Assembly (NCBI GenBank): GCA_905371595.1
Contig: CAJPLU010000001.1
Coordinates: forward strand, 12,787-76,786
Length of the DNA stretch: 64,000 bases
From: Candidatus Saccharimonadota bacterium
GTDB lineage: Bacteria; Patescibacteriota; Saccharimonadia; Saccharimonadales; Saccharimonadaceae
Direction of reading: 5' to 3'
Position numbers and translations under genes: made by a program
Notes under the pieces: model-generated
Seen by the model: the letters and a program-made list of their open reading frames with translations, nothing else
The model's database searches: none
Told to the model about the DNA's origin: nothing
Shown: in pieces, positions 8,064 to 16,210 of the stretch
Position numbering within the stretch: position 1 is the stretch's first letter
Layout: every line of letters starts with the position of its first letter

Positions 8064-9551
8064 TTACTTCTTGAACAAAACAATACCAGAAGCTACAAAG
8101 ATAGACGCCGCCAAGACAAACAACACTATATTTGATCCCGTTTCAGCCAGTCTGGCACCAGGCGATTTTGGTGACTCCGGAGACAGCGTAGAGGCAGGCG
8201 CAGGGTTCTTCGTCCACTTTGCATACAAGGTCAAGTCATTGTCTGGCATCGTATCGTTCGCAAAGTCCCAAGCCGTCGTAAAAGCAGTATCTGTGTACCA
8301 GCCGGCAAAAGTGTAGCCAGAGCGGGTCGGGGCGACCGGCGGTCTGAAAGGATACGTATAGCCTACCATCTTATTTGGAACGGCAGAACCGGATTGCGAA
8401 TCAAATGTTACTTTATGTTTTGTACACAGCCTGCCATCACTAGTGATTACCCAGCCGTGTCCGCCGTCGACAACAGGCTTCAAGATATTAGCCCGCGCCG
8501 AAGCGGCTGCACAAAATTTCAAACCGGCTGCACCAAGCGACATTGGCGATTTTAGATTCTGCGCATCCCAAGCAATTAGCATAGCATCGTAATTCTGGCG
8601 CGAAATCGCTGTATGATCAAGCGCGGCCGCCGCACCAGACAACGGTTTTCCTGGCAAAATAACCAACGAATCCAATCGCCAAGCAGCTAGCGACTGATTG
8701 AATGAAGTTGCGCCGCTCAAAAAACGAACAAGAAACTGTACTTTCTTCATGTCCCAAGAACCGATCGGCTGGTTGAACGACGCCGCCTTTCGGAACATAT
8801 CATTTGCAATCACGAGGTTCGACGTATCCCAATTCGTAATAGAATCGCTACCTCCGTTATTAAAAGCGCTGGCGCCATTAAACATACCAGCAGTATCGGT
8901 CACCTTTGAAACATCCCAAGAACCTACATTTTGGTTAAATTGGTTTGCATTTTGAAAGACGCCCGACATTTTGGTAATAGTTGACGTATTCCAATTCCAA
9001 TTAGCAGACTCGCCTTTCAGTGATTTATTTCCAACAAACATCCATGATAAGTCAGTGGCTTGGCTTAAATCTGGCGTATCAGCGGCCTTGACATCCATGT
9101 TCTCCGCGCCGGCAAAAGCAGAACGCATATTCTTCCACTTGTTCGTGCCCCATTGATCAATCGAAAGCAGTTTTAACCTATCACCCCTACCATTTACGAT
9201 AAACCACGGAAAGGCGCCGCCAATGCGTATAGTGTAGATCCCCGGCGTAGCGTAATTACAAGTATAAGAGGCAGTCTGCCCAGATACCTCAGTTACACCG
9301 TCATTATTGCAGTCAACAGTATAATTGTACCCTGAACCGCTTGTCGGAATAACAAACTGGGTGTTTGGCGACCCCGGCTTTCTGGTATCGATAGTAAATA
9401 CGAAGTCCGTGTTGTTGATAGCGTCAGCTGCGGCTTTTGGCGAATAGAGTGTTGGCGCAACAAGTACCGACAAGACACCGAACGCAGCAGCCAACGTTTT
9501 TAATGGCAATTTGAACTTCTGTATTTTTGTTGTTTTATCGTGCCTGCTCAC
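8064..9551 (-). CDS. BspA-like (DUF285) surface protein with LAETG sorting signal
   Basis: 495-residue wall-anchored surface protein, a probable adhesin. In order: basic N-terminus and signal segment (about 15-43), a small beta domain (about 46-115), a DUF285/BspA-type repeat array (about 125-300; repeating units such as FNQNVGSWDVSKV, FNQPIGSWDMKKV and FNQSLAAWRLDSL), a Listeria-Bacteroides (Flg_new) repeat (YTFAGWYTDTAFTTAWDFA), a Pro/Ser spacer, and a C-terminal LAETG (468-472), hydrophobic helix and FKK tail. LAxTG is the form favoured by class E sortases. Start is GTG; TATACT lies 8 bases upstream with TTGCTA 17 bases before it. Paralogue of the gene at 10713. Confidence 0.88.
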   Translation of the reverse strand: MSRHDKTTKIQKFKLPLKTLAAAFGVLSVLVAPTLYSPKAAADAINNTDFVFTIDTRKPGSPNTQFVIPTSGSGYNYTVDCNNDGVTEVSGQTASYTCNYATPGIYTIRIGGAFPWFIVNGRGDRLKLLSIDQWGTNKWKNMRSAFAGAENMDVKAADTPDLSQATDLSWMFVGNKSLKGESANWNWNTSTITKMSGVFQNANQFNQNVGSWDVSKVTDTAGMFNGASAFNNGGSDSITNWDTSNLVIANDMFRKAASFNQPIGSWDMKKVQFLVRFLSGATSFNQSLAAWRLDSLVILPGKPLSGAAAALDHTAISRQNYDAMLIAWDAQNLKSPMSLGAAGLKFCAAASARANILKPVVDGGHGWVITSDGRLCTKHKVTFDSQSGSAVPNKMVGYTYPFRPPVAPTRSGYTFAGWYTDTAFTTAWDFANDTMPDNDLTLYAKWTKNPAPASTLSPESPKSPGARLAETGSNIVLFVLAASIFVASGIVLFKK

Positions 9552-9559
9552 TGGTTATT

Positions 9560-9588
9560 AGTATACTTATGCTTTAGATTTTTAGCAA
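9560..9588 (-). promoter_or_regulatory. Promoter of the first LAETG protein gene
   Basis: TTGCTA, 17 bases, TATACT, then 8 bases to the GTG start. The same layout, including the same TTGCTA box, precedes the paralogue at 12224. Confidence 0.65.
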
Positions 9589-9609
9589 TGAGTTTTACGA
9601 CGAGATTAT

Positions 9610-9638
9610 TTGACAATAGAAAAATTATATACTATAAC
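9610..9638 (+). promoter_or_regulatory. Promoter of the alpha/beta-hydrolase gene
   Basis: Consensus TTGACA (9610-9615), 17 bases, TATAAC (9633-9638), then 7 bases to the ATG at 9646. The start point is predicted at the ATG itself, which rules out the upstream TTG inside the -35 box as a start. Confidence 0.75.
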
Positions 9639-9645
9639 AATATTT

Positions 9646-10653
9646 ATGAGAAGGTCGCCCAACTACGCAGCCGAAAGGATTCCTTGTACTATATTCTCGG
9701 GAAATAACAGAGAACCCACTTCTGGGGTAATCGACAGAACTCCTAGCAGCGAGCGAGCAGAGCTCGTAGAAAACATCAGACAACACTCCATACCAAGCTC
9801 TCTAGGGAATATGGCGATGTTTCTGGTTGAGTTTAGCGATAAATCGTCCGGCAATGTCGTTATCTACGGCACTGGGTTTATGGGAAACCCTACAACGACA
9901 GCAGCACGGCTAGAAATGGCCGAAATAGCCAATGCCTGGCGCGACGAAGAAGGAAATCCAGCTTCAGTCTTAACACTGCCAACCAGCTCTATGAAAAAGA
10001 GTGTTGCTGATAAAATTTTAGAAACGGGCAGTTTTTCACCCATAGCAGAAGAAATAGCGCCAAAATTAGATAGACATCTAAATTACTACAACAACCAGGC
10101 AGGTGTAGTTGGACATTCATTCGGCAGTAGGCTTGCAGCGGCTATACCTGGCGTTCTTGATAATCCTGAAACTGTCAAATATATTTCCATAGATGATGCG
10201 CCAAGCTGGCAAAAACCGCTAGGCACATTTATTGCAGCAGCGCAATTGGCAGAAACAATTGACCTATCAAGATATATCAAATATTCACTCGATTCCGAAA
10301 CTCAGAAAGCTTGGCGAAAAAACGACGGAGAAAAAATGCCAGCCGTGCCGCTGTTAATTCAGCTGAGAGACGTAATTGCGATGTCGCACAGTGGTTTTGT
10401 TGAAGATCTTGAGAATTCGCTCAATAAGCTGCAACCTGGCACGCCCGTCACCCTTTTTGCGCCGGAATTAAGCCGCATGAATGATAACAGCTCAAAAAAT
10501 ATACGCAAGCTTATAACGTCGCTTAATCAGAAATTCCCTGGCTTAGATATTCGCGGCGTACTAGTCGAAGATAGCACGCACAACGTATCCGTAGCCAGTC
10601 CGGCATACTTTGGGCAGATGATAGAATTATCAAGAAGTAATCTACAGCCCTAA
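9646..10653 (+). CDS. Alpha/beta-hydrolase-like protein of unknown substrate
   Basis: 335 residues, no signal peptide or membrane segment. The nucleophile elbow is clear: VVGHSFGSRLA (Ser about 158 in a G-H-S-F-G motif), preceded by a strand-like GNVVIYGTGFMG that could supply the oxyanion region. A late VEDSTHNVSV holds an Asp and His that could complete the triad. The rest does not match a family I can name. It is the only plus-strand gene between two minus-strand surface-protein genes. The ATG at 9646 is used because a consensus promoter places transcription start there. Confidence 0.75.
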   Translation: MRRSPNYAAERIPCTIFSGNNREPTSGVIDRTPSSERAELVENIRQHSIPSSLGNMAMFLVEFSDKSSGNVVIYGTGFMGNPTTTAARLEMAEIANAWRDEEGNPASVLTLPTSSMKKSVADKILETGSFSPIAEEIAPKLDRHLNYYNNQAGVVGHSFGSRLAAAIPGVLDNPETVKYISIDDAPSWQKPLGTFIAAAQLAETIDLSRYIKYSLDSETQKAWRKNDGEKMPAVPLLIQLRDVIAMSHSGFVEDLENSLNKLQPGTPVTLFAPELSRMNDNSSKNIRKLITSLNQKFPGLDIRGVLVEDSTHNVSVASPAYFGQMIELSRSNLQP

Positions 10654-10712
10654 CGGCGCTAAACAACCGTCAAGATTACTTTAACCATACAAATACAGTT
10701 GCCACTTGCAAG

Positions 10713-12224
10713 CTAGCTTCGTTTAATCAGCTTAATCGCGATAGAACCAACCGCTATAAATGCAACTGCTGCAGAGAAAAATATTCCCGCATCCACACCA
10801 GTCTCGGCTAGCTTGGTCGATGAGCTTGAATTGTTTTCCGAAGCACCACTGCTTGTTGCAACAGACTTAGGATTCTCGATCCACTTTGCATATAAAGTCA
10901 AATTACTGTCTGGCATGGTATCGACAGCAAAGTTCCAGGCTCTTGCAAAAGTGTTATCCGTATACCACCCAGCAAAGGTGTAACCCTGACGAGTCGGCAC
11001 AGCTGGCGCGGTAATTTTATCAGTAAAAGCAACTTCTTGGTTGGCAATTGCCGTTCCGCCCTGGGTATCAAAAACTACAGTATGCTTCGGACATTCCTTT
11101 GCATCGCCATTGATAGTCCAGCCATGTCCGCCGTCGGCAACTGGCTTGATTAGATTTTTTCTAGCCGCATCAGCAGTGCAATATTTCAACCCGGCGGCCC
11201 CTAGTATAAGCGGCGAGTTAGTTGATTGAATACTCCAAGATATCAAAGTAGCATCATAATTTTTCATAGACAAACCGCTATTATTCAACATTCTAGGAGC
11301 GCCAGACCAATAGCTGTTGGGCAAACCGGTTGTCGAAACTAACGAATCTAGCCGCCAGCCCGCCAAAGATTGATTAAAAGCGCGAGCACCATTAAACATT
11401 TCACTCATCAACTCGGCTTTCGAAACATCCCACGACCCTATCGGCTGATTAAACTTAACTGCGTTTTGAAACATTGCATTCATTGCAGTCATTTTGCCAG
11501 TGTTCCAGTTTTTAATTGAATCGCTGCCGCCATTATTAAATGCTGTCGCATTATTAAATAAACCGCCAGCAAAAACAACGTTAGAGACATCCCACGATCC
11601 GATGTTTTGATTGAAATTTTCAGTATCGCTAAACGCACTACCCACATTAGTAATGGTCGAGGTGTTCCAATTCCAGTTAGCATCCTCACCCTTGAGAGAA
11701 GTATTGCCTCTAAAGACAGAGTATATCGAGTCAGTCTGCGACAAGTCGGGAGTGTCAATCGCCTTTACGTCCATATTTGCAGCACCGTAAAATGAAGCCA
11801 CCAACGATCTCCATTTATTCTTCCCCCACTGATCAATAGAAATCATCTTCAGTTTATCGCCACCGTTATTGAGATAAAACTCTGGAAACACACCTCCGAT
11901 ACGAATCGTATACACACCAGGTGTAGCGTAACTACAAGTATAAGATCCGGTCTGAGCGGTTGCTTCGACCGTGCCATCATTATTACAATCTATAGTATAA
12001 TTATATCCGCCTCCTCTTATCGGAATGACGAACTGCGTATCTGGCGACCCAGATTTACGCGTATCTACGGTAAACACAAAATCTGTGTCATTGATGGCGT
12101 CGGCGACAGCTTTTGGCGGATAAAATATCGGACCAGAAAACGCTGCTAGCACACCTATTGTCACGGCTAACGCCTTGATGGCCAATCCAAATTTCAGCCT
12201 TTTTATTTTCCAGCATCTATTCAT
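10713..12224 (-). CDS. BspA-like (DUF285) surface protein with LAETG sorting signal, second copy
   Basis: 503-residue paralogue of the 8064-9551 protein with the same order: signal segment, small beta domain, DUF285 repeats (FNQNIGSWDVSNV, FNQPIGSWDVSKA, FNQSLAGWRLDSL), Flg_new repeat (YTFAGWYTDNTFARAWNFA), Ser-rich spacer, and LAETG (472-476) plus hydrophobic helix and KLIKRS tail. Divergence is concentrated in the repeat array, as in a duplicated adhesin pair. Start is ATG with TATAAT 8 bases upstream and TTGCTA 17 bases before that. Expected to be attached to the wall by a sortase; a candidate is at 55619. Confidence 0.88.
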   Translation of the reverse strand: MNRCWKIKRLKFGLAIKALAVTIGVLAAFSGPIFYPPKAVADAINDTDFVFTVDTRKSGSPDTQFVIPIRGGGYNYTIDCNNDGTVEATAQTGSYTCSYATPGVYTIRIGGVFPEFYLNNGGDKLKMISIDQWGKNKWRSLVASFYGAANMDVKAIDTPDLSQTDSIYSVFRGNTSLKGEDANWNWNTSTITNVGSAFSDTENFNQNIGSWDVSNVVFAGGLFNNATAFNNGGSDSIKNWNTGKMTAMNAMFQNAVKFNQPIGSWDVSKAELMSEMFNGARAFNQSLAGWRLDSLVSTTGLPNSYWSGAPRMLNNSGLSMKNYDATLISWSIQSTNSPLILGAAGLKYCTADAARKNLIKPVADGGHGWTINGDAKECPKHTVVFDTQGGTAIANQEVAFTDKITAPAVPTRQGYTFAGWYTDNTFARAWNFAVDTMPDSNLTLYAKWIENPKSVATSSGASENNSSSSTKLAETGVDAGIFFSAAVAFIAVGSIAIKLIKRS

Positions 12225-12232
12225 TTGGTACC

Positions 12233-12261
12233 ATTATACTTATACTTTATTTTTTTAGCAA
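12233..12261 (-). promoter_or_regulatory. Promoter of the second LAETG protein gene
   Basis: TTGCTA, 17 bases, TATAAT, 8 bases, ATG. Matches the promoter of the paralogue in both boxes and all spacings. Confidence 0.68.
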
Positions 12262-12313
12262 TATACTAATGATAATCAAGATAACACACAACATTGCCAT
12301 GACGTTTTGGAGC

Positions 12314-13060
12314 TTATTTAGTAGATTTTATCTCTGCTAGCACTGCGAATCTTCCCCCTGCATCACCAGCTGAATGTGAGAAATAATTTGGATCATCCGC
12401 CGTATCAATTGGCGAGATGAAGATGTTATCACCAGGAACGCCCGCCCGGATAGCCAACGAACGATTAAATCCTTGCATATCCAGATAAATTCCGTCAGCC
12501 GTTTGACGGCAGAAATTGCGCCAATTCGTATCATTTGTATGATCAAAATAATCCATAAGATAATTTTTCTGCGTGATGCTTGGCGACATCCAAATTTGTA
12601 AATCTTTTGCCTGGCTACCGCGCTCGACAAAATACTGAACGGCCTGAGATATCAACTGCGCAACCGTCGAATGCCGACCTAAATGCGCCAGCATCAACGC
12701 CCGACGCTTTGGATCATAGATGACTGTGGCGATACAGTCCGCCACTGGCAGGAACAATCCTACACCAGCCATTTCGGTATATAGCGCGTCAGCAAAAATC
12801 CCCTCGTTGTTGTGTTTAACCGTGTCAGCTTCAGTGACTTCAGCAATATTATCAAAAGTTTGCGCTCGATCATATGAAATCACGTGATAAACAACGTCGT
12901 CATACTTAACGCCAATTTGATCGCAAAACCGATGCCGATTCTCCAATACCTCAGTTACGTGGCGACCGCGAATACGATTGAGCATAGTGCCGTCGTCTTT
13001 CGACGAAACCGCAATGAGCAGATCAGACGGAAAGCAGACGGGCTGATCTGCCGCAATCAT
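12314..13060 (-). CDS. YfiH/PgeF-like (laccase-domain) protein
   Basis: 248 residues. Resembles the YfiH (DUF152, 'multicopper polyphenol oxidase') family, whose members act as purine nucleoside phosphorylase/adenosine deaminase-like or wall-related enzymes. The stretch VADCIATVIYDPKRRALMLAH corresponds to the family's DC metal site; the next histidine is in HLGRHS where the family usually has HAGWRG, so the site is diverged. The start at 13058-13060 gives an ATGA overlap with the rsmA stop and is preferred over the longer frame. Probably co-transcribed with rsmA. Confidence 0.8.
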   Translation of the reverse strand: MIAADQPVCFPSDLLIAVSSKDDGTMLNRIRGRHVTEVLENRHRFCDQIGVKYDDVVYHVISYDRAQTFDNIAEVTEADTVKHNNEGIFADALYTEMAGVGLFLPVADCIATVIYDPKRRALMLAHLGRHSTVAQLISQAVQYFVERGSQAKDLQIWMSPSITQKNYLMDYFDHTNDTNWRNFCRQTADGIYLDMQGFNRSLAIRAGVPGDNIFISPIDTADDPNYFSHSAGDAGGRFAVLAEIKSTK

Positions 13061-13845
13061 CGCGCCCGCCATTCTTTGAGCAGCCGCCGCCAATCATCAA
13101 TCGCCAAATCCTCAGCACGGACATCAGGCGAAATGTTAGCCTTTTTCAGCAACTGTTCGGCGTTAGCTTTACTGACGCCCAGTCCGCCGCTCAAGCTGGA
13201 GCGCAGTTTTTTACGCTTAGCCGAAAAACCAGCTTTGACGATGCGGAAAAAATCTTTGTGATCTCTAGGGTCGACCAGTGGTTCGGTGCGAGTTCTCAAT
13301 ACCACCACTTGCGAATCAACTTTTGGCGGCGGCGTGAAGAACTGCCGCGGCACCTCAATATCGAGTTCTGCCTCAGCAAATAACTGCGCGCTAACCGCTA
13401 AAATGCTCATTTCGCCAGGCTCAGCCGCGATACGCTCAGCAACTTCTTTTTGCACCAGCAGTACCGCCAAACTCGGCTTATTTTCTGCCGTCATTAGTTT
13501 TTCGACAATTTTGCTGGTGATATAGTATGGCACATTGGCGACTACTTTATAGCCCTTCGGCAACTGATTCAAATCAAACTGCAAAATATCTTCGTTAATC
13601 ACTTCCAGGCTTTTGCCAGGAAATTGCCCTGGCAACTTGCGCGCCAAATCCCCATCAAACTCCACCGCCACTACGCGCTGAGCTCGCGCTAACAACCGGC
13701 TGGTCAAGGCGCCAAGCCCTGGCCCAATTTCCAAAACTACATCATCCTTACCAAGTTCCGCCGCCTCAGTAATCTCCACCAAGATTCCTGGGTCGCGCAG
13801 CCAATGCTGGCCTAATTCTTTTTTCGGCCCACGCGCTGACGCCAT
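13057..13845 (-). CDS. rsmA: 16S rRNA (adenine1518-N6/adenine1519-N6)-dimethyltransferase
   Basis: KsgA/RsmA enzyme that dimethylates two adjacent adenines near the 3' end of 16S rRNA using SAM. 262 residues. Motif I is LEIGPGLGALT, the catalytic motif is NVPYYITS, and the N-terminal LGQHWLRD corresponds to the family's LGQNFL. The start lies directly against the stop of the G5/3D gene upstream, with no gap. Identity firm. Confidence 0.95.
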   Translation of the reverse strand: MASARGPKKELGQHWLRDPGILVEITEAAELGKDDVVLEIGPGLGALTSRLLARAQRVVAVEFDGDLARKLPGQFPGKSLEVINEDILQFDLNQLPKGYKVVANVPYYITSKIVEKLMTAENKPSLAVLLVQKEVAERIAAEPGEMSILAVSAQLFAEAELDIEVPRQFFTPPPKVDSQVVVLRTRTEPLVDPRDHKDFFRIVKAGFSAKRKKLRSSLSGGLGVSKANAEQLLKKANISPDVRAEDLAIDDWRRLLKEWRAR

Positions 13846-14916
13846 CTAACGCCCGTCCCCGTTCGTCCAATCAGTCGCCAGGTCAAACCCATGTGGATGT
13901 CGCACCGCAAAGCCGCCGGTATCATACACCTTACCAGGACCCATGCTGGTTTCCACCACCGAGCAATGCGGATAATTACCATAATTCGCCGCCACCAAAA
14001 TATAGCCGTCCTTGTCCACCTTAGCGCCGTCCGCCCGCACCGTGTAGCCACCGCCGCCGCAGGCGTTAGCAACAATATTCATCGGTAAATCATAATAGGT
14101 TTCGCGGTGCGCCACGCCTTTGGAATCAGTAAATATCTGCGCGCCCTTGCCTTTGGTTAGCGGATTTTTCGGCTTGGTACCGATCACTTCAATTTGCTTT
14201 TTGGGCTGCTTGATAATTTCGCTAGAAATTTGCTGGCGGCCAACTTCAGCACCATCGCGCGCTTCAACTTTATAAGTCAATCTGCGCAGCCCTTTAGCTC
14301 CCGCCTGCTTTACCTGGCGATAACCAAGAGGCTGGCTGTCGTCGCGTATTTGCTCAACCGGGAAATCAATTTCTTCCTCGGCGGCCACAGTACGCCTAGT
14401 TGCCCGCGTAATCCTCATTAGCAAGCTCGACCCATCCAAAGCGACATCCTCTGGCGGCGTAAATCGAACTTTATCCTCGCGATACAAAACAATCCCCGCA
14501 GCTTGCGCAATCTGTGTTGGCGTCTGCGCTGCCGTATTGACTCGCATGCGGCGAGCACCTTCGACGATCGTTATCGTCCGCGCCCGATAAATATTTATTT
14601 TGAAGCCATTGTTGGTAATCGGTGTATCCAGACCCGGTTCGACAATATCATGCTGTTTATCCAATCTTGCGCCGAATTCTTCTAGCGCTTTCTGCACTGT
14701 CGATACCTTAGTGATTATCGATTGCTCCCGGCCACCGTCGTAAATGGTGATTATATGACTAGATGGTTGTGCTTTAACCGCAGCTGAACTATCTGCCGCC
14801 GCGGTATTCGCAAAAAACGATAACATACCAGTACTAGAGATTGCCAAGACCGCACCAAAAACACAACAGCAAATGCGTTGATAATATCGATTTAAGCTCA
14901 TTTTATTCAAAATCAC
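13846..14916 (-). CDS. Secreted G5/DUF348 protein with C-terminal 3D domain
   Basis: 356 residues; an exported wall-active protein of the YabE/YuiC/Rpf-like group. In order: signal segment (about 12-42), two DUF348 modules (about 50-160; ITIYDGGREQSIITKVSTVQ, then INIYRARTITIVEGARRMRV), a G5 domain (about 185-250) and a 3D domain at the end, whose acidic residues are seen in KVYDTGGFAVRHPHGFDLA and the closing TDWTNGDGR. 3D domains are lytic-transglycosylase-like folds. The listed start is GTG; an ATG five codons later is an alternative. A perfect TTGACA-17-TATAAT promoter lies upstream. Next to a second G5 protein with a different C-terminal domain. Confidence 0.87.
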   Translation of the reverse strand: MILNKMSLNRYYQRICCCVFGAVLAISSTGMLSFFANTAAADSSAAVKAQPSSHIITIYDGGREQSIITKVSTVQKALEEFGARLDKQHDIVEPGLDTPITNNGFKINIYRARTITIVEGARRMRVNTAAQTPTQIAQAAGIVLYREDKVRFTPPEDVALDGSSLLMRITRATRRTVAAEEEIDFPVEQIRDDSQPLGYRQVKQAGAKGLRRLTYKVEARDGAEVGRQQISSEIIKQPKKQIEVIGTKPKNPLTKGKGAQIFTDSKGVAHRETYYDLPMNIVANACGGGGYTVRADGAKVDKDGYILVAANYGNYPHCSVVETSMGPGKVYDTGGFAVRHPHGFDLATDWTNGDGR

Positions 14917-14932
14917 CCACTGTATCTTTTAT

Positions 14933-14961
14933 ATTATAACAAATTATATACTAAATGTCAA
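14933..14961 (-). promoter_or_regulatory. Consensus sigma70-type promoter of the G5/3D gene
   Basis: TTGACA and TATAAT separated by exactly 17 bases. This is the strongest promoter by sequence in the window and, unlike most others here, leaves a leader of about 10-25 bases. Confidence 0.8.
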
Positions 14962-14971
14962 GTAGAGCATC

Positions 14972-16153
14972 CTACCACCAGCCCTTTGCCTGCCAGGCGT
15001 TATAAGCACCCGCCCAGCTGCCATAGCGCCCTACCGCGTAACCATTAAACACTTTAATTTGGCAAACTGGATCAGCCTGCCAATTCGGGCAAGCACTCGA
15101 CAATTTCGATAAACTAGTCTGCCCCAAGCCGTAATATGTGCCGTTAGTCGCTGTTGTTCGCCAACCAGACTCCTTAGTGAAAATAAAGTTAGCGTAGCCA
15201 TAGTCGCTAGGCGAAAGACCAGCCGCCGCCATCCAATCTTCATGCGAGCCTGCCGGTAGACTAACTTTAGTACCAACAACTTCTACCTGCTTAACTGGCT
15301 GCTGGATAACATTACTATTGATTTCACGACGTGATACCTCGATACCGTTTTGGACGTTAATCTCATACGTAACTGTACGCTTGCCGTTAACCCCTTTGGT
15401 TTGAATTTCTTTGTATCCTTTATCGCGATTAACATCTTTGATTTGTTCAGTCTCAAACTGTATATCTTCGTCAACGGTAACTGTCTGTGTGCCGTTACGA
15501 TACAAGCGGATATTCATGCCTCCAGATATTTTTGTATCTTTATTCGGAACAATGACGTCATTGGCAGACATTTTAATGTGCTTTTCAGCTAGCATCTCGC
15601 CAACGGTTTTGGCTTGCGTATAAGAAATGGTTTTTTTACCGTAGAAATCAAAATTGAATGGCGTTGCTCGCTTAATGGACAGCACTTCTGCTGCGCTATC
15701 GCGCATTGGACTATTAGACTGCGACAAGGTTAGAATATCTTCATCGCGTACAGCAATGCCAGCTTGTTTAACTATCTGCTTTACAGTACGGTACGATGTA
15801 ATAATTTTAGTGAGCTGAGAGCCATCCTTGACAACCACCGTTCGGGCTCGATAAATATTAACGTTATATGAATTTGCTACCAAGCGCTCATCAATATTTG
15901 GCTCGGTCCGATCGTTACGATCTAGTTTGATAGCTGCCTCAGCGAGAGCTTCGCGCAAGGTCTGTTTTTTGGTAATGAATCCTTTACTTTGACCGTCATC
16001 ATGAACGGTAATAATATGTTCGCCAACAGCTAGACTACGCTCGTCAGCCCGCGCTTTTGGCATAATTGCCGTATAAACAGATAATCCAGCCAAAGCTAAT
16101 AGCATAGAGCCGGTAATCAGCCAACGTAATTTCATTCTCGCAATATTTTTCAT
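14972..16153 (-). CDS. Secreted G5/DUF348 protein with C-terminal lytic-transglycosylase-like domain
   Basis: 393 residues. Signal segment (about 9-33), three DUF348 modules (about 45-230: IITVHDDGQSKGFITKKQTL, then INIYRARTVVVKDG and IRLYRNGTQTVTVDEDI), a G5 domain (about 230-300) and a final domain of about 90 residues: EDWMAAAGLSPSDYGYANFI, FTKESGWRTTATNGTYYGLG, and GRYGSWAGAYNAWQAKGWW. This end resembles the aggregation-promoting-factor/transglycosylase-like domain, with the ESGW glutamate as likely catalytic acid. Tandem with the 3D-type protein, so the two share the substrate-binding part but carry different catalytic ends. Confidence 0.87.
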   Translation of the reverse strand: MKNIARMKLRWLITGSMLLALAGLSVYTAIMPKARADERSLAVGEHIITVHDDGQSKGFITKKQTLREALAEAAIKLDRNDRTEPNIDERLVANSYNVNIYRARTVVVKDGSQLTKIITSYRTVKQIVKQAGIAVRDEDILTLSQSNSPMRDSAAEVLSIKRATPFNFDFYGKKTISYTQAKTVGEMLAEKHIKMSANDVIVPNKDTKISGGMNIRLYRNGTQTVTVDEDIQFETEQIKDVNRDKGYKEIQTKGVNGKRTVTYEINVQNGIEVSRREINSNVIQQPVKQVEVVGTKVSLPAGSHEDWMAAAGLSPSDYGYANFIFTKESGWRTTATNGTYYGLGQTSLSKLSSACPNWQADPVCQIKVFNGYAVGRYGSWAGAYNAWQAKGWW

Positions 16154-16159
16154 ACGTAG

Positions 16160-16177
16160 GCGCGCAAACTAGCGCGC
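16160..16177 (-). promoter_or_regulatory. 5'-terminal hairpin in the leader of the 14972-16153 gene
   Basis: Perfect 6-bp inverted repeat GCGCGC-6-GCGCGC placed 6 bases before the ATG. The promoter TGCTATAAT (16185-16193) puts transcription start at about 16178, so the mRNA would begin with this GC-only hairpin. It could protect the 5' end or limit ribosome access. Confidence 0.5.
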
Positions 16178-16210
16178 AGTTATAATTATAGCAAAAGATT
16201 GATTATTTTG

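Noticed and set aside
9610..9645. TTG start and 12 extra N-terminal residues for the alpha/beta-hydrolase
   Set aside because: The TTG is the first part of a consensus TTGACA -35 box, so it is upstream of the transcript.
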